DNA of 64,000 nucleotides from the NCBI RefSeq assembly GCF_015670405.1, contig NZ_JADPBQ010000012.1, positions 32,344 through 96,343 of the forward strand, in the 5' to 3' direction. The translations under genes and the position numbers were made by a program. Shown here one piece after another: positions 53,872-64,000 of this stretch. The notes beneath the pieces were generated by a model. The model saw only the letters and a program-made list of their open reading frames with translations. It searched no databases and was not told the origin of the DNA. This stretch comes from Clostridium sp. 1001271B_151109_B4 (GTDB taxonomy: Bacteria; Bacillota; Clostridia; Clostridiales; Clostridiaceae). The stretch's first letter is position 1. Each line of letters opens with the position of its first letter.

Positions 53872-55542
53872 ATGAAAAGTGATATTCAAATAGCTCAAGA
53901 AGCTAAAATGGAACCTATAGTTAAGATTGCAGAAAAACTAAATTTAGGTGAGGATGATATAGAACTTTATGGAAAGTATAAATGTAAGATTTCTTTAGAT
54001 ATATTAAATAAAAATAAAGATAAAAAAGATGGAAAATTAGTTCTTGTAACAGCAATAAATCCAACTCCAGCTGGAGAAGGAAAATCAACAGTTACAGTAG
54101 GTTTAGGGCAGGCACTATGCAAAACTGGAAAAAAAGCAGTTATAGCATTGAGAGAACCTTCATTAGGGCCTGTTTTTGGGGTTAAAGGAGGAGCAGCTGG
54201 TGGTGGATATGCACAAGTAGTACCTATGGAAGATATAAATCTACATTTTACTGGAGATATGCATGCAATTACTACAGCAAATAATTTATTGTGTGCTGCT
54301 ATAGATAATCATATTCATCAAGGAAATACATTAAGAATTGATTCAAGAAGAATCATATTTAAGAGAGTTATGGATATGAATGATAGAGCGTTAAGAAGCA
54401 TAGTAGTAGGAATGGGTGGAAAAATAAATGGTTTTCTAAGAGAAGATGGATTTATGATAACAGTTGCTTCAGAAATAATGGCTATTCTTTGTTTAGCTAC
54501 TAGTTTAAGTGATCTTAAAGAAAGAATGGGAAATATATTAATAGCATATGATTTAGATGGAAATCCAGTTTATGCAAAACAATTAGATATTCAAGGAGCA
54601 ATGGCCCTTCTAATGAAGGATGCTGTTAAGCCAAATTTAGTTCAAACCTTAGAAAATACTCCAGCAATAATTCACGGAGGACCATTTGCAAATATTGCAC
54701 ATGGATGCAATTCAATACTTGCTACAAAGATGGCACTTAAATTAGGTGATGTAGTAGTTACTGAAGGTGGCTTTGGGGCTGACTTAGGGGCAGAAAAATT
54801 CTTAGATATTAAATGTAGATATGGTGGATTAACACCAAATTGTGTAGTGATTGTTGCTACTATGAGAGCTTTAAAACATCATGGTGGTGTAAAAAAGGAA
54901 GATTTAAATACTCCAAATGTTGAAGCAGTAGCTAAAGGAATAGTTAATTTAGAAAAGCAAATAGAAAATATGCAAAAGTATAATATTCCAGTCGTAGTTG
55001 CTATAAATAAATTCTTAACAGATTCTGATGAAGAAATTGAATATATAAAGAATTTCTGTGATAAATTAGGTGTTAAGGTTGCTTTAAGTGATGTTTGGGC
55101 TAAAGGTGGAGAAGGGGGATTAGAATTAGCTAATATAGTTAATAATATATTAGAAAATGAAGAATCAAACTTTAAAGTTTTATATGATGAAAAGAGTAGT
55201 ATTAAAGAAAAAATATTAACTATTGCCAAGGAAATTTATGGAGCAAATGATGTAAGATATACTCCGGCAGCAAATAAGCAAATTGCAGAATTAGAAAAAT
55301 TTGAATTAGATAAATTGCCTATTTGTATGGCGAAAACACAATACTCATTATCAGATAATCCAGCACTACTAGGTAGACCAGAAGGATTTGATATAACTGT
55401 TAAAGAAGTTAGAGTTTCCAATGGAGCTGGATTTATAGTAGCATTAACTGGTGATATTATGACAATGCCTGGTTTACCAAAGGTACCAGCAGCAAATAGA
55501 ATGGATATTTTAGAAAATGGCGAAATTGTAGGCTTGTTCTAA
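53872..55542 (+). CDS. fhs: Formate--tetrahydrofolate ligase
   Basis: A 556-residue ATP-dependent ligase joining formate to tetrahydrofolate, giving 10-formyl-THF for purine and initiator tRNA formylation. In acetogens it is a Wood-Ljungdahl step. The P-loop-like site is [49 protein letters not shown] is the long conserved stretch, spread over about 94-128. Length is normal. Start ATG follows AGGGAGG. It has its own promoter; the next gene coaX has another. Confidence 0.98.
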   Translation: MKSDIQIAQEAKMEPIVKIAEKLNLGEDDIELYGKYKCKISLDILNKNKDKKDGKLVLVTAINPTPAGEGKSTVTVGLGQALCKTGKKAVIALREPSLGPVFGVKGGAAGGGYAQVVPMEDINLHFTGDMHAITTANNLLCAAIDNHIHQGNTLRIDSRRIIFKRVMDMNDRALRSIVVGMGGKINGFLREDGFMITVASEIMAILCLATSLSDLKERMGNILIAYDLDGNPVYAKQLDIQGAMALLMKDAVKPNLVQTLENTPAIIHGGPFANIAHGCNSILATKMALKLGDVVVTEGGFGADLGAEKFLDIKCRYGGLTPNCVVIVATMRALKHHGGVKKEDLNTPNVEAVAKGIVNLEKQIENMQKYNIPVVVAINKFLTDSDEEIEYIKNFCDKLGVKVALSDVWAKGGEGGLELANIVNNILENEESNFKVLYDEKSSIKEKILTIAKEIYGANDVRYTPAANKQIAELEKFELDKLPICMAKTQYSLSDNPALLGRPEGFDITVKEVRVSNGAGFIVALTGDIMTMPGLPKVPAANRMDILENGEIVGLF

Positions 55543-55563
55543 AAAAATAAAAATTTACAACAC

Positions 55564-55591
55564 TTGACAAATAACATGTAATTGTTAAAAT
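55564..55591 (+). promoter_or_regulatory. Promoter of coaX-dusB
   Basis: TTGACA (55564-55569), 16-base spacer, TAAAAT (55586-55591); the same box pair as the glyQS promoter. Confidence 0.7.
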
Positions 55592-55628
55592 TAAAGTATT
55601 AGTTTAAATTACTGTTTATAGTACAATA

Positions 55629-55650
55629 AAAGCAGCTTTAGGGCTGCTTT
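55629..55650 (+). other. Hairpin in the coaX leader
   Basis: AAAGCAGC (55629-55636) / GCTGCTTT (55643-55650) with a 6-base loop and no T run. It lies 3' of the coaX promoter and 26 bases before the coaX start, so it is either the fhs terminator or a leader structure. Confidence 0.5.
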
Positions 55651-55675
55651 AATTATGTTAAGGTGGTGTGCGTTT

Positions 55676-56455
55676 ATGATTCTACTGGTAGATGTAGGGA
55701 ATACCAACATAGTTATAGGAGTATGCAAAAATAATGAGTATATAGCTGGTTGGAGAATTTCTACTGATTCTAAAAAAACTTCAGATGAATATGGTATTCA
55801 AATGATACAATTATTCCATCAAAGTGATTTAAATCCAAAAGAAGTAAAAGGAATAATAATTTCTTCGGTTGTACCTAATATAATGCATTCCTTAGAAAAT
55901 ATGGTTAAGAAGAGTTTTAATATAGATCCTATAATTGTTGGGCCAGGTGTAAAGACTGGAATAAATATTAAATATGATAATCCTAAGGAAGTTGGAGCGG
56001 ATAGAATTGTAAATGCAGTGGCTGCTCATGAAATATATAGAAGAGATGTAATTATAATTGATTTTGGAACTGCAACTACGTATTGCGCTGTCACTGAAGA
56101 AGGAAATTATTTAGGTGGATGTATTTGTCCAGGGGTGAGAATTTCTTCAGATGCCTTGTTTGAAAGAGCAGCAAAGTTACCTAGAGTGGAGTTAGAATTA
56201 CCAAAGAGTATAATATGTAAGAATACTGTATCAAGTATGCAAGCAGGTATATTATATGGATATATAGGGCAAGTAGAATATATAGTTAGCAAGACAAAAA
56301 AAGAGATGGTTGCACTTGGATATGAAAATCCATATGTAATTGCAACTGGGGGCTTAGCTAATTTAATAGCTAAATCAACAAATGTAATAGATAAGGTTGA
56401 TTCAAGCTTAACATTAGAGGGGTTAAGAATAATTTACGATAAAAATAAGGAGTAA
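55676..56455 (+). CDS. coaX: Type III pantothenate kinase
   Basis: A 259-residue ASKHA-fold kinase for the first step of coenzyme A synthesis, insensitive to CoA feedback. Motifs: [13 protein letters not shown] (phosphate 1), [13 protein letters not shown] (pantothenate region), and [13 protein letters not shown] (phosphate 2). Start ATG 55676 lies 10 bases after AAGGTGG and gives the typical N-terminus; an in-frame codon at 55655 precedes this site. dusB follows after 4 bases, so both are in one operon, as in Bacillus relatives. Confidence 0.96.
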   Translation: MILLVDVGNTNIVIGVCKNNEYIAGWRISTDSKKTSDEYGIQMIQLFHQSDLNPKEVKGIIISSVVPNIMHSLENMVKKSFNIDPIIVGPGVKTGINIKYDNPKEVGADRIVNAVAAHEIYRRDVIIIDFGTATTYCAVTEEGNYLGGCICPGVRISSDALFERAAKLPRVELELPKSIICKNTVSSMQAGILYGYIGQVEYIVSKTKKEMVALGYENPYVIATGGLANLIAKSTNVIDKVDSSLTLEGLRIIYDKNKE

Positions 56456-56459
56456 ACAA

Positions 56460-57434
56460 ATGAAAATAGGAAACCTTAATTTGGGGAAGAGTGTTTTCTT
56501 AGCACCTATGGCAGGAGTAACGGATATTTCATTTAGAGGATTATGCAAGGAGATGGGATGCGGATTAGTATACACAGAGATGGTAAGTGCAAAAGCATTA
56601 TATTATGGAAGTGAAAATACTAAGACTTTATTAAGAATTGCAGATGAAGAAAAACCAGTAGCAGCTCAGATTTTTGGAAATGATCCTAAGATAATGGCGG
56701 AAGTTGTACAAAGCTATTTTAACAATATAGATGATATATGTATTTTGGATATAAATATGGGATGTCCTGCACCTAAGATAACTAAAAATGGAGAAGGTTC
56801 GGCATTAATGTTAAATCCTAAATTAGCAGGAGAGATAGTAAGTGAAATTAAAAAAGTTTCAAAGAAGCCCGTTACTGTTAAATTTAGAAAAGGATATGAT
56901 GAGCATAATATTAATGCTGTTGAGTTTGCTAAAGTAATGGAATATTCAGGAGCAGATGCAATTGCTGTTCATGGAAGAACTAAAAAACAAATGTATGAAG
57001 GAAAAGCAGACTGGGATATAATAAGTAAGGTGAAAAGTGCTGTATCTATACCGGTTATAGGTAATGGAGATGTGTTCACACCGGAAGATGCATTAAGAAT
57101 GAAGGAAATAACTCAGTGTGATGCTATAATGATTGCAAGGGGAAGTATGGGAAATCCATGGATATTTAATCAAATAGAACGAGTATTAAATGGTCAAGAA
57201 ATTTTACCTATTACAGCAGAAGAGAAAATAAATATGTGTTTAAGGCATTATGAATTAGCTATTAAATATGATGGCGAGTTTAAGGCTGTAAAAGAAATGA
57301 GAAAGCATGCTTCGTGGTATCTAAAAGGATTACCCAAAAGTAGCGAATTGAGAAATATAGTAAATACGTTATCAACAAGTACAGAAGTGTTTAATATATT
57401 GCAAGAATATAAAAATGAATTAAAGAATATTTAG
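56460..57434 (+). CDS. dusB: tRNA-dihydrouridine synthase (DusB type)
   Basis: A 324-residue flavoenzyme reducing uridines in the tRNA D-loop. TIM-barrel signatures: [49 protein letters not shown] (catalytic cysteine), [13 protein letters not shown], and IGNGDV. Start ATG follows AAGGAG and is 4 bases after coaX. Bacillus has its dus gene in the same place before lysS. A 150-base gap separates it from greA. Confidence 0.96.
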   Translation: MKIGNLNLGKSVFLAPMAGVTDISFRGLCKEMGCGLVYTEMVSAKALYYGSENTKTLLRIADEEKPVAAQIFGNDPKIMAEVVQSYFNNIDDICILDINMGCPAPKITKNGEGSALMLNPKLAGEIVSEIKKVSKKPVTVKFRKGYDEHNINAVEFAKVMEYSGADAIAVHGRTKKQMYEGKADWDIISKVKSAVSIPVIGNGDVFTPEDALRMKEITQCDAIMIARGSMGNPWIFNQIERVLNGQEILPITAEEKINMCLRHYELAIKYDGEFKAVKEMRKHASWYLKGLPKSSELRNIVNTLSTSTEVFNILQEYKNELKNI

Positions 57435-57603
57435 ATATATGTATTATCTAGTGAAATTTTGTGAAAACAATACGTTGAAAATAGTCAGCTATTTTATTGA
57501 CAGATGAAATAGCCTGATTTATAATATTTAAAATGATTTTAAGATTACTAAACTTACCTATTTATGAGTTGAATACGGTTAAGTTTTGAAGGGGAGAAAG
57601 ATT

Positions 57604-58086
57604 ATGAGTCAAGCAAAAAAATTTATAATGACTTACGAAGGTGTTAAAAAACTTGAAGAAGAATTAGAATACTTAAAAACTGTTAAAAGAAAAGAAATTA
57701 CTGAAAAAATAAAGGTAGCTTTAGGATATGGAGATTTAAGTGAAAACTCTGAGTATGATGAAGCTAAAAACGATCAAGCTTTTACTGAAGGTAGAATTAT
57801 TCAATTAGAAAACATGTTAAAAAATGCAGTTGTTGTTGATGAAAATGAAATACCAAAGGATAAAGTTTCAGTAGGATCTATAGTAAAGGTTATGGATTAC
57901 GAATTTGATGAAGAAGTTGAATATACAATTGTTGGTTCAGCAGAAGCAGATCCAATGAATTTTAAAATATCAAATGAATCACCAGTGGGTAGTGCATTAT
58001 TAGGAAAAAAAGTTGGAGATGTAGTAGAAGTTACAGTTCCAAGTGGAGTAAGTAAGTTTGAAGTCTTAGAAATAAGAAGAGACTAA
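57604..58086 (+). CDS. greA: Transcript cleavage factor GreA
   Basis: A 160-residue factor that rescues backtracked RNA polymerase by stimulating RNA cleavage. The N-terminal coiled coil (1-75) ends in the acidic tip [13 protein letters not shown] that enters the polymerase channel. The C-terminal FKBP-like domain has [17 protein letters not shown]. Start ATG 57604 follows AAGGGGAG, which lies after an in-frame start-like codon at 57586. lysS begins 15 bases after its stop; the two form an operon. Confidence 0.97.
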   Translation: MSQAKKFIMTYEGVKKLEEELEYLKTVKRKEITEKIKVALGYGDLSENSEYDEAKNDQAFTEGRIIQLENMLKNAVVVDENEIPKDKVSVGSIVKVMDYEFDEEVEYTIVGSAEADPMNFKISNESPVGSALLGKKVGDVVEVTVPSGVSKFEVLEIRRD

Positions 58087-58101
58087 TTGGAGGTATAGTG
58101 A

Positions 58102-59607
58102 ATGTCAACTGAAGAAATGAACATGCAAGAACTAGAGTCACAATTCAATGAACAAGAAAGATTAAGAAGAGAGAAGCTAGTTCAATTACAAGAAGAGGGA
58201 AAAGATCCTTTCGATGTATACAAAGTATATAGAACTCATAGTTCACAACAAGTTAAGGATAACTATGAGGAATTAGAAGGTAAAGATGTTACAGTTGCTG
58301 GTAGAATTATGTCTAAGAGAGGACAAGGAAAAGTTGTTTTCTCAGATATACATGATAGGGACGGGAAGATTCAATTATTCATAAAAATTGATGAAGTTGG
58401 AGAAGAAGCGTTAAAGCAATATAAGTCTAATGATTTAGGAGACTGGGTTGCTTGCACTGGAGAAGTATTTAAGACTAAAACAGGTGAAATATCTGTTAAA
58501 GCTAAAAAAATAGAATTAATATGTAAATCATTAAAGCCACTTCCAGAAAAATGGCATGGTTTAAAGGATCCAGATTTAAGATACAGACAAAGAGAAGTAG
58601 ATATTATAACAAATCCAGAAGTTAAATCTACTTTTATGAAGAGAAGTCAAATTATAAAAGGAATAAGAGAATTCTTAGATAATAGAGGATTCTTAGAAGT
58701 TGAAACACCAATGCTTGCAACAATAGCTGGTGGAGCATCTGCTAGACCTTTCATAACTCATCATAATACATTAGATTTAGATATGTTCTTAAGAATAGCT
58801 CCTGAGTTATACTTAAAGAGATGTATTGTTGCTGGTTTTGAAAGAGTTTATGAATTAGGAAGAACTTTTAGAAATGAAGGTATGTCAATAAGACATAATC
58901 CTGAATTTACTATGATTGAATTATATCAAGCTTTTGCAGATTATAATGATATGATGGAATTAACTGAAAATATGGTTGCTGAAGTATGTAAGAAGGTTAA
59001 TGGAACAACAAAGGTTACTTATCAAGGAACTGAAATAGACTTTATGCCACCATGGAGAAGAATAACTATGGTTGATGCTGTTAAAGAATATGCTGGAGTT
59101 GATTTTGCTGCAATTAATTCTGATGAAGAAGCTCAAGCTATTGCCAAAGAAAAGCATTTAGAATTCCCAAAACCATTAAATACTGTAACTAAGGGTGAAG
59201 TATTAAATATGCTATATGAAGAGTTCTGTGAAGAGCATATGATACAACCTACGTTTATTATAGATTATCCAGTAGAGATTTCACCTCTTACAAAGAAAAA
59301 GAGAGGAAATGAAATGTTCACTGAAAGATTTGAAGGATTTGTATTTGGTAGAGAGTTATGTAATGCATACTCTGAATTAAATGACCCAATTGTTCAAAGA
59401 GAAAGATTTGCGCAACAGGAAAAAGAAAGAGAACTTGGTGATGATGAGGCTTACATGATCGACGAAGAATTCATGAGCGCATTAGAAACAGGTATGCCAC
59501 CAACAGGTGGACTTGGAATAGGAATAGATAGATTAATAATGTTCTTAACTGATTCAGCATCAATAAGAGACGTTATATTATTCCCAACAATGAAACCAAT
59601 AAACTAA
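58102..59607 (+). CDS. lysS: Lysyl-tRNA synthetase, class II
   Basis: A 501-residue class IIb synthetase. The N-terminal OB-fold (about 60-155; [23 protein letters not shown]) is followed by motif 1 ([25 protein letters not shown] region), motif 2 ([21 protein letters not shown]) and motif 3 ([14 protein letters not shown]). The lysine-specific pocket residues around [12 protein letters not shown] are present. Start ATG follows TTGGAGG. It is co-transcribed with greA and ends at a clean terminator. No T-box is present upstream. Confidence 0.98.
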   Translation: MSTEEMNMQELESQFNEQERLRREKLVQLQEEGKDPFDVYKVYRTHSSQQVKDNYEELEGKDVTVAGRIMSKRGQGKVVFSDIHDRDGKIQLFIKIDEVGEEALKQYKSNDLGDWVACTGEVFKTKTGEISVKAKKIELICKSLKPLPEKWHGLKDPDLRYRQREVDIITNPEVKSTFMKRSQIIKGIREFLDNRGFLEVETPMLATIAGGASARPFITHHNTLDLDMFLRIAPELYLKRCIVAGFERVYELGRTFRNEGMSIRHNPEFTMIELYQAFADYNDMMELTENMVAEVCKKVNGTTKVTYQGTEIDFMPPWRRITMVDAVKEYAGVDFAAINSDEEAQAIAKEKHLEFPKPLNTVTKGEVLNMLYEEFCEEHMIQPTFIIDYPVEISPLTKKKRGNEMFTERFEGFVFGRELCNAYSELNDPIVQRERFAQQEKERELGDDEAYMIDEEFMSALETGMPPTGGLGIGIDRLIMFLTDSASIRDVILFPTMKPIN

Positions 59608-59616
59608 TAAAATGAT

Positions 59617-59643
59617 AAAAAACCACCAAAAGGTGGTTTTTTA
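59617..59643 (+). terminator. Terminator of greA-lysS
   Basis: 11-bp stem AAAAAACCACC (59617-59627) / GGTGGTTTTTT (59632-59642), loop AAAA. Confidence 0.92.
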
Positions 59644-59730
59644 GTTTTAAGCTATAAATGACAATTTTAAGGGTGAGTTAAGTATATCATAAATTTAATA
59701 AAGTATATTTTTAGACCGTATTAAAGGATT

Positions 59731-59774
59731 TTTATATTTAACTTATTAAAACTGTTTAATAAGTTAAATATAAA
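59731..59774. repeat. 20-bp perfect inverted repeat with 4-base loop
   Basis: Arms 59731-59750 and 59755-59774 are exact complements, all A/T except one C/G pair, around ACTG. It lies in the lysS-tRNA gap after the lysS terminator and before the tRNA promoter. It could be an AT-rich cruciform or a second terminator. Confidence 0.7.
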
Positions 59775-59810
59775 ATTTTAAAGAAAAAATAAAAAAATAT
59801 AAAAAAGGTG

Positions 59811-59838
59811 TTGCATTTTATAAAAAAGCTGATATAAT
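59811..59838 (+). promoter_or_regulatory. Promoter of the tRNA-Asn pair
   Basis: TTGCAT (59811-59816), 16 bases, TATAAT (59833-59838), 18 bases before the first tRNA. Confidence 0.65.
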
Positions 59839-59855
59839 AAATTATGCAATGACAT

Positions 59856-59930
<75 letters not shown>

Positions 59931-59957
59931 TTTTAAATTTCATTGCTGCAATAATAT

Positions 59958-60032
59958 TCCGCGATAGCTCAATGGTGGAGCATTCGGCTGTTAACCGACA
60001 GGTTGGAGGTTCGAGTCCTCTTCGCGGAGCCA
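59958..60032 (+). tRNA. tRNA-Asn (GTT), copy 2
   Basis: 75 bases with CCA. It differs from copy 1 at the anticodon stem ends (27-43 is T-C, again mismatched) and at one variable-loop base. Confidence 0.96.
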
Positions 60033-60042
60033 TTTTTATTTT

Positions 60043-60091
60043 AAAGAGTTTTGTAGGAGCAGATGAAGTCTGTTGATACAAAACTCTTTTG
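60043..60091 (+). terminator. Terminator of the tRNA-Asn pair
   Basis: 13-bp stem AAAGAGTTTTGTA (60043-60055) / TACAAAACTCTTT (60077-60089). The 21-base loop carries its own CAGA/TCTG stem. Confidence 0.82.
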
Positions 60092-60122
60092 TTATATAAA
60101 GCAAAATAATATATAATTTATC

Positions 60123-60150
60123 TTGACATATATAAGCTGTTTGATAAAAT
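60123..60150 (+). promoter_or_regulatory. Promoter of glyQS
   Basis: TTGACA (60123-60128), 16-base spacer, TAAAAT (60145-60150). Confidence 0.72.
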
Positions 60151-60156
60151 TAATAT

Positions 60157-60350
60157 ATAATTTAATAAACACGATGAAAAAGAAGAGTAATTTTAATATT
60201 TTTTTTAGAGAGATGATGGTTGGTGGAAATCATTAAAAAGTTAAAATGAAGGGAGCTTTTGAGTGTAGTTTGTAAAGTTGGGCTTTAGCCAAGAAGGGTG
60301 GAACCGCGGAATTTATTTTCGTCCCTTTATGGTTATAAGGCTTTTTTTAT
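60157..60350 (+). promoter_or_regulatory. T-box riboswitch of glyQS
   Basis: The leader has the conserved AAGGGTGGAACCGCG T-box bulge (60293-60307), then CGTCCCTTTATGG (antiterminator 3' arm/terminator) and a T run at 60342-60348. The stem I region is short, as in other glycine T-boxes. I could not fix the specifier codon with confidence. Confidence 0.88.
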
Positions 60351-60429
60351 TATAAAAAAATAAATACGAATAATTTATTTGTATATAGCTTATAGAAATA
60401 AAGTTATCGTAAAAAATGGAGGTAGTAAA

Positions 60430-61821
60430 ATGGCAGTAGAAAAGACTATGGATAAAATAGTTGCTTTATGTAAAAGTAGAGGGTTTATATTCCCAGGATC
60501 AGAGATTTACGGAGGGCTTGCAAACTCATGGGATTACGGTCCATTAGGAGTTGAATTCAAAAACAATGTAAAAAAAGCTTGGTGGAAAAAATTTGTTCAA
60601 GAAAGTCCATATAATGTTGGAGTAGATTGTGCAATATTAATGAATCCAGAAGTTTGGGTTGCATCAGGACACGTTGGAGGATTTTCAGATCCATTAATGG
60701 ATTGTAAAGAATGTAAATCAAGATTTAGAGCAGATAAATTAGTAGAAGATCATATGACTGAAAGTGGAGTAGAAGTTGCTTGTGCTGATGGATGGACAAA
60801 TGAAGAGTTAATGGACTACATAACTAAGAACAACATAGTTTGTCCTAAGTGTGGGAAAATGAATTATACTGATATAAGAAAGTTTAATTTAATGTTTAAG
60901 ACTTTCCAAGGAATAACTGAAGATTCTGCAAATACAGTATACTTAAGACCAGAAACTGCACAAGGTATATTTGTAAACTTTAAATCAGTTCAAAGAACTT
61001 CAAGAAAGAAGGTCCCATTTGGTATAGCTCAAATAGGTAAATCTTTCAGAAATGAAATTACTCCAGGAAACTTTACTTTTAGAACAAGAGAATTCGAACA
61101 AATGGAATTAGAATTTTTCTGTAAGCCAGGTACTGATTTAGAGTGGTTTGGATATTGGAAAGATTACTGCTGGAACTTCTTATTAAACTTAGGAGTAAAC
61201 TCAGACTCTTTAAGAATGAGAGATCACGGTGAAGAAGAATTATCATTCTATTCAAATGCAACATCTGATATAGAATACTTATTCCCGTTTGGTTGGGGAG
61301 AACTTTGGGGAATAGCTGATAGAACAGACTATGACTTAAAGAAACATGCAGAACATTCAGGAACTGATATGTCATATTTAGATCCAACAACTAATGAGAA
61401 ATATGTGCCATATTGTATAGAACCATCACTAGGAGCTGATAGAGTTGCATTAGCATTCTTAGTAGATGCTTATGATGAAGAAGAGTTAGAAGGTGGAGAT
61501 GTAAGAACAGTTATGCATTTACATCCAGCTTTAGCTCCATACAAGGCAGCTGTATTACCATTATCTAAGAAGTTATCAGATAAAGCTGATGAAGTATACT
61601 CAATGTTAGCAAAGAAATTTAATGTTGAATATGATGAAACTGGAAGTATAGGTAAGAGATATAGAAGACAAGATGAGATAGGAACTCCTTTCTGTATTAC
61701 AGTTGACTTTGAAACTGAAAATGATGGATGCGTTACTATAAGACATAGAGACTCTATGACTCAAGAAAGAGTTGAAATTAGTAAATTAACACACTTTATT
61801 GCAAAAAGCTTAGAGTTTTAA
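60430..61821 (+). CDS. glyQS: Glycyl-tRNA synthetase (alpha2, GlyQS type)
   Basis: A 463-residue class IIa enzyme of the dimeric, eukaryote-like type. Motif 1 region [23 protein letters not shown], motif 2 [25 protein letters not shown] (both spread beyond the quoted core), motif 3 [14 protein letters not shown]. An insert with CxxC pairs ([19 protein letters not shown]) may bind zinc. The C-terminal anticodon domain ([30 protein letters not shown]) is complete. Start ATG 60430 follows ATGGAGG; an earlier in-frame ATG at 60379 is before that site. It is controlled by a T-box. Confidence 0.97.
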   Translation: MAVEKTMDKIVALCKSRGFIFPGSEIYGGLANSWDYGPLGVEFKNNVKKAWWKKFVQESPYNVGVDCAILMNPEVWVASGHVGGFSDPLMDCKECKSRFRADKLVEDHMTESGVEVACADGWTNEELMDYITKNNIVCPKCGKMNYTDIRKFNLMFKTFQGITEDSANTVYLRPETAQGIFVNFKSVQRTSRKKVPFGIAQIGKSFRNEITPGNFTFRTREFEQMELEFFCKPGTDLEWFGYWKDYCWNFLLNLGVNSDSLRMRDHGEEELSFYSNATSDIEYLFPFGWGELWGIADRTDYDLKKHAEHSGTDMSYLDPTTNEKYVPYCIEPSLGADRVALAFLVDAYDEEELEGGDVRTVMHLHPALAPYKAAVLPLSKKLSDKADEVYSMLAKKFNVEYDETGSIGKRYRRQDEIGTPFCITVDFETENDGCVTIRHRDSMTQERVEISKLTHFIAKSLEF

Positions 61822-61829
61822 TTAGGAAG

Positions 61830-61877
61830 CAGCAAGAAATGATTATTGAAAGTTATTTCTTGCTGTTTTTGTTTTTA
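61830..61877 (+). terminator. Terminator of glyQS
   Basis: 11-bp stem CAGCAAGAAAT (61830-61840) / ATTTCTTGCTG (61855-61865), then TTTTTGTTTTT. Confidence 0.88.
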
Positions 61878-62002
61878 GAAAAATGTTTTTAATTTTATAT
61901 TTATAGAATGTGAGAAAGTATAATGATATAATTATTTGTATATTGGTAAGAATTATTAATAATTATAAATTATAAAGTAATATAATTTAGTTGGAGGCAG
62001 TA

Positions 62003-63376
62003 ATGAGAGAGTTTAAGGAATTTAAAGATTTTATTAATGGTAAAAATGTTGCTGTTGTAGGTATTGGTGTAAGTAATATTCCTTTAATAAATTTTTTGAT
62101 GAAATTAGGAGCTAAAGTAACGGCTTTTGATATGAAGAAAGAAAATGAATTAGGAAAAATCGCAAGTGAATTTAAATCAAAAGGTATTAAGTTAGAGTTA
62201 GGTGAAGGATATTTAGATAAATTAACTGGATTTGAGGTAGTTTTTAAAACGCCATCAATGAGAATTGATTGTGAAGCTCTAGTTAGAGCAAAGAATGAGG
62301 GTTCATATATTACCTCTGAAATGGAAGAGTTTGTTAAGTACTGTAAAGGTAAAATATATGGAATAACAGGATCGGATGGAAAAACTACAACAACAACTAT
62401 AATATCTAAGTTGTTAGAAGCTCAAGGTTATAAAACTTGGGTTGGTGGAAATATAGGAACACCATTGTTTTCTAATATAGAGGAAATAAACTCTGAGGAT
62501 ATGGTTGTTTTAGAGTTATCAAGTTTTCAGCTTATGACAATGGATTCTCCAATAGATGTATCTATTGTTACTAATTTAGCACCTAATCATTTAGATATGC
62601 ATAAGGATATGCAGGAATATATTGATGCAAAGAAAAATATATTCTTATATCAGAATGAAGATAATGTATTAGTTTTAAATAGAGAAAATGAAATAACTTA
62701 TGGATTTGAAAAAGAAGCTAAGGGGCATATTAGAGAATTTTCATCACAAAGAGTTATTCCAAATGGTTCATATTATAAAGATGGTACATTATATTTGGAA
62801 GGGAAAGAAGTTTGTAAGAAAAATGATATAGTAATTAAGGGTATGCATAATGTAGAAAATTATCTAGCAGCATTTATAGCTACAAAGGATGATGTTGAAA
62901 TCAAAACAATGAAAAAGGTAGCTGAGACATTTGCTGGTGTAGAACATAGATGTGAATTAGTGAGAGAAATTGATGGAGTAAAATATTACAATGATTCTAT
63001 AGCATCAAGTCCTACTAGAACGTTAGCTGGATTATTTGCGTTTGAAAGAAAAGTAATACTTATAGCTGGTGGATATGACAAACATATACCTTTTGAACCA
63101 TTAGCTGAGCAAGGGTATCCTTTTATAAAAGAAATAATTCTTATGGGAGATACTAAATATTTAATAAAAGAAGCCTTTGATAAATTGAAATTAGAGAAGG
63201 GGATAGAAGTTCCTAGTATTATGGTTAATTCTTTAGAAGAAGCTGTAATTAAAGCTAAGGAAATTGCAATAAGTGGGGATATTATAACTTTATCGCCAGC
63301 TTGTGCATCTTTTGATATGTTCCCTAATTTTGCGGTTAGAGGAAATAGGTTTAAGGAAATAGTAAATAAGATTTAA
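62003..63376 (+). CDS. murD: UDP-N-acetylmuramoyl-L-alanine--D-glutamate ligase MurD
   Basis: A 457-residue Mur ligase adding D-glutamate in peptidoglycan precursor synthesis. The N-terminal domain [17 protein letters not shown] binds UDP. The ATPase has P-loop [21 protein letters not shown] and [10 protein letters not shown]. The C-terminal domain carries [17 protein letters not shown] and [11 protein letters not shown], the MurD-specific signatures. Start ATG 62003 follows TTGGAGG, whose TTG is an in-frame but unlikely start. It stands alone outside the usual dcw cluster, between glyQS and an rRNA operon. Confidence 0.97.
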   Translation: MREFKEFKDFINGKNVAVVGIGVSNIPLINFLMKLGAKVTAFDMKKENELGKIASEFKSKGIKLELGEGYLDKLTGFEVVFKTPSMRIDCEALVRAKNEGSYITSEMEEFVKYCKGKIYGITGSDGKTTTTTIISKLLEAQGYKTWVGGNIGTPLFSNIEEINSEDMVVLELSSFQLMTMDSPIDVSIVTNLAPNHLDMHKDMQEYIDAKKNIFLYQNEDNVLVLNRENEITYGFEKEAKGHIREFSSQRVIPNGSYYKDGTLYLEGKEVCKKNDIVIKGMHNVENYLAAFIATKDDVEIKTMKKVAETFAGVEHRCELVREIDGVKYYNDSIASSPTRTLAGLFAFERKVILIAGGYDKHIPFEPLAEQGYPFIKEIILMGDTKYLIKEAFDKLKLEKGIEVPSIMVNSLEEAVIKAKEIAISGDIITLSPACASFDMFPNFAVRGNRFKEIVNKI

Positions 63377-63418
63377 TAATAATTTATTTTTATTGATATA
63401 TATAAAGTGAAATATATA

Positions 63419-63524
63419 TAACTACATTGAATAGAGTATAGAAGTAAAAGCAATAGTTTGAGAAAGTTAAGCACTTTTGTTGCTTTTACAAAATGAATAC
63501 TTTATTAAATGTAGTTATTTTTTT
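63419..63524 (+). terminator. Long multi-stem hairpin after murD with T run
   Basis: Nested arms: TAACTACATT/AATGTAGTTA (63419-63428, 63508-63517), AATAGAGTAT/ATACTTTATT with one G-T pair, and GTAAAAGCAA/TTGCTTTTAC (63444-63453, 63480-63489). A run of T follows from 63518. The total of 99 bases is unusually long for a terminator. The rest of the 63377-63740 gap holds no recognisable element. Confidence 0.7.
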
Positions 63525-63742
63525 GAAATTTTAATTATAAGAATATTATATTTTAAAAATTTTCATTATAAAAATAATAGGATATGAGGGTTGATAAGCT
63601 TAATAAATATGAAAGATGATAAATATATAAAGCAAAATAGCAACAACAAATCCTGGCGTATCAATATAAGAAAATATTAGTATTATATAGATATAATGAG
63701 AAAAATAAATATAAACATCGTAATTAAGCAAAAGGATATAGT

Positions 63743-63771
63743 TTGTATATTATTAAACATGTTAATATAAA
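63743..63771 (+). promoter_or_regulatory. Candidate upstream (P1) rRNA operon promoter
   Basis: TTGTAT (63743-63748), 17 bases, TATAAA (63766-63771). Tandem promoters are common for rRNA operons. Confidence 0.5.
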
Positions 63772-63865
63772 ACACGTCGTCGGGAACAAAACAAGAAAAG
63801 TTCTTGAGACAAAAGTCTAACAACACAAACAAATAAAACTTCAAAAAAGTTTTTAAAAAAAAGTG

Positions 63866-63894
63866 TTGACAGACAAAAAGAAAAATGATATTAT
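63866..63894 (+). promoter_or_regulatory. rRNA operon promoter (P2)
   Basis: TTGACA (63866-63871), 17-base spacer, TATTAT (63889-63894), preceded by A-rich tracts like an UP element. Confidence 0.85.
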
Positions 63895-63900
63895 GATTAA

Positions 63901-64000
63901 GCAGTCAGGTTGATTGCAAATGATCTTTGAAAATTGAACAGAATATAAATTAAGTAACCAGCAATTCTTTTGAGAGTCTTAAAACAAAGACTCAAAGTAA
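63901..64000 (+). other. Pre-16S rRNA leader
   Basis: GATCTTTGAAAATTGAACAG and the AGTCTT/AAGACT hairpin near the right edge are typical of the spacer and leader sequences of clostridial rRNA operons. The mature 16S gene is not yet reached at base 64000. Confidence 0.8.

Noticed and set aside
58060..58101. T-box in front of lysS
   Set aside because: lysS follows greA after 15 bases with no leader; no T-box bulge is present.
63901..64000. 16S rRNA gene
   Set aside because: Only the leader is present; the conserved GAGTTTGATC start of mature 16S is not reached in the window.

Overview
The window is a 64 kb piece of a very AT-rich, low-GC Gram-positive chromosome. Gene content and order point to Clostridium sensu stricto: anaerobic ribonucleotide reductase, formate-tetrahydrofolate ligase, many sporulation genes, eukaryotic-type glycyl-tRNA synthetase, strong GGAGG ribosome binding sites, and the typical clostridial pre-16S leader at the right end. 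The backbone follows the origin-proximal order known from Bacillus subtilis (metG-tatD-yabE-rnmV-ksgA ... purR-spoVG-glmU-prs-pth-mfd-prsA-spoVT-yabM-yabN ... yabO-yabP-yabQ-divIC-yabR-tRNAs-spoIIE-tilS-hpt-ftsH ... coaX-dus-greA-lysS-rrn). I see no prophage, insertion sequence or CRISPR array.

Region 1 (1-9.3 kb): the 3' end of metG, a second methionyl-tRNA synthetase-like gene with a degenerate KMSKS loop, a 470-base non-coding stretch ending in an orphan terminator, then tatD, a YabE/Rpf-like wall protein, rnmV, ksgA, an unrecognised clostridial protein and a lipoprotein. Region 2 (9.4-12 kb, minus strand): thiT under a TPP riboswitch, a small protein, and a degV-padR operon whose promoter carries a large dyad. 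Region 3 (12-18.8 kb): nrdD and nrdG separated by a NifV-like (homo)citrate synthase and an aconitase-family hydratase. This pair is bracketed by two inverted copies of a ~125-base repeat. Region 4 (19-28 kb): asnS with a T-box leader, a coiled-coil/cytochrome b5-like protein, a phosphoesterase, an M24 peptidase, a DUF421 membrane protein, a murC-punA operon, purR and spoVG.

Region 5 (28-46 kb): glmU, prs, a two-component system followed by a membrane-anchored HtrA-like protein that lacks its catalytic His and Ser, then pth, mfd, prsA, spoVT, yabM, yabN, hup, rqcP, yabP, yabQ, divIC and yabR. Region 6 (46-47 kb): seven tRNA genes formed by tandem duplication of a 270-base Leu-fMet-Met unit behind a consensus promoter. 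Region 7 (47-64 kb): spoIIE (with the 21-base promoter spacer known from Bacillus), tilS, hpt, ftsH, fhs, coaX, dusB, greA, lysS, two tRNA-Asn genes, a T-box-controlled glyQS, murD, and the promoters and leader of an rRNA operon whose 16S gene starts just beyond the window.

Together the genes serve translation (aminoacyl-tRNA synthetases, tRNAs, tRNA and rRNA modification, ribosome quality control), cell wall synthesis and division (murC, murD, glmU, divIC, ftsH), nucleotide metabolism (nrdDG, prs, hpt, punA, purR) and sporulation (spoVG, spoVT, spoIIE, yabP, yabQ). The least ordinary parts are the repeat-bracketed cassette inside the nrd locus, the two inactive-looking paralogues (second MetRS, HtrA-like) and the dispersed palindromic repeats.
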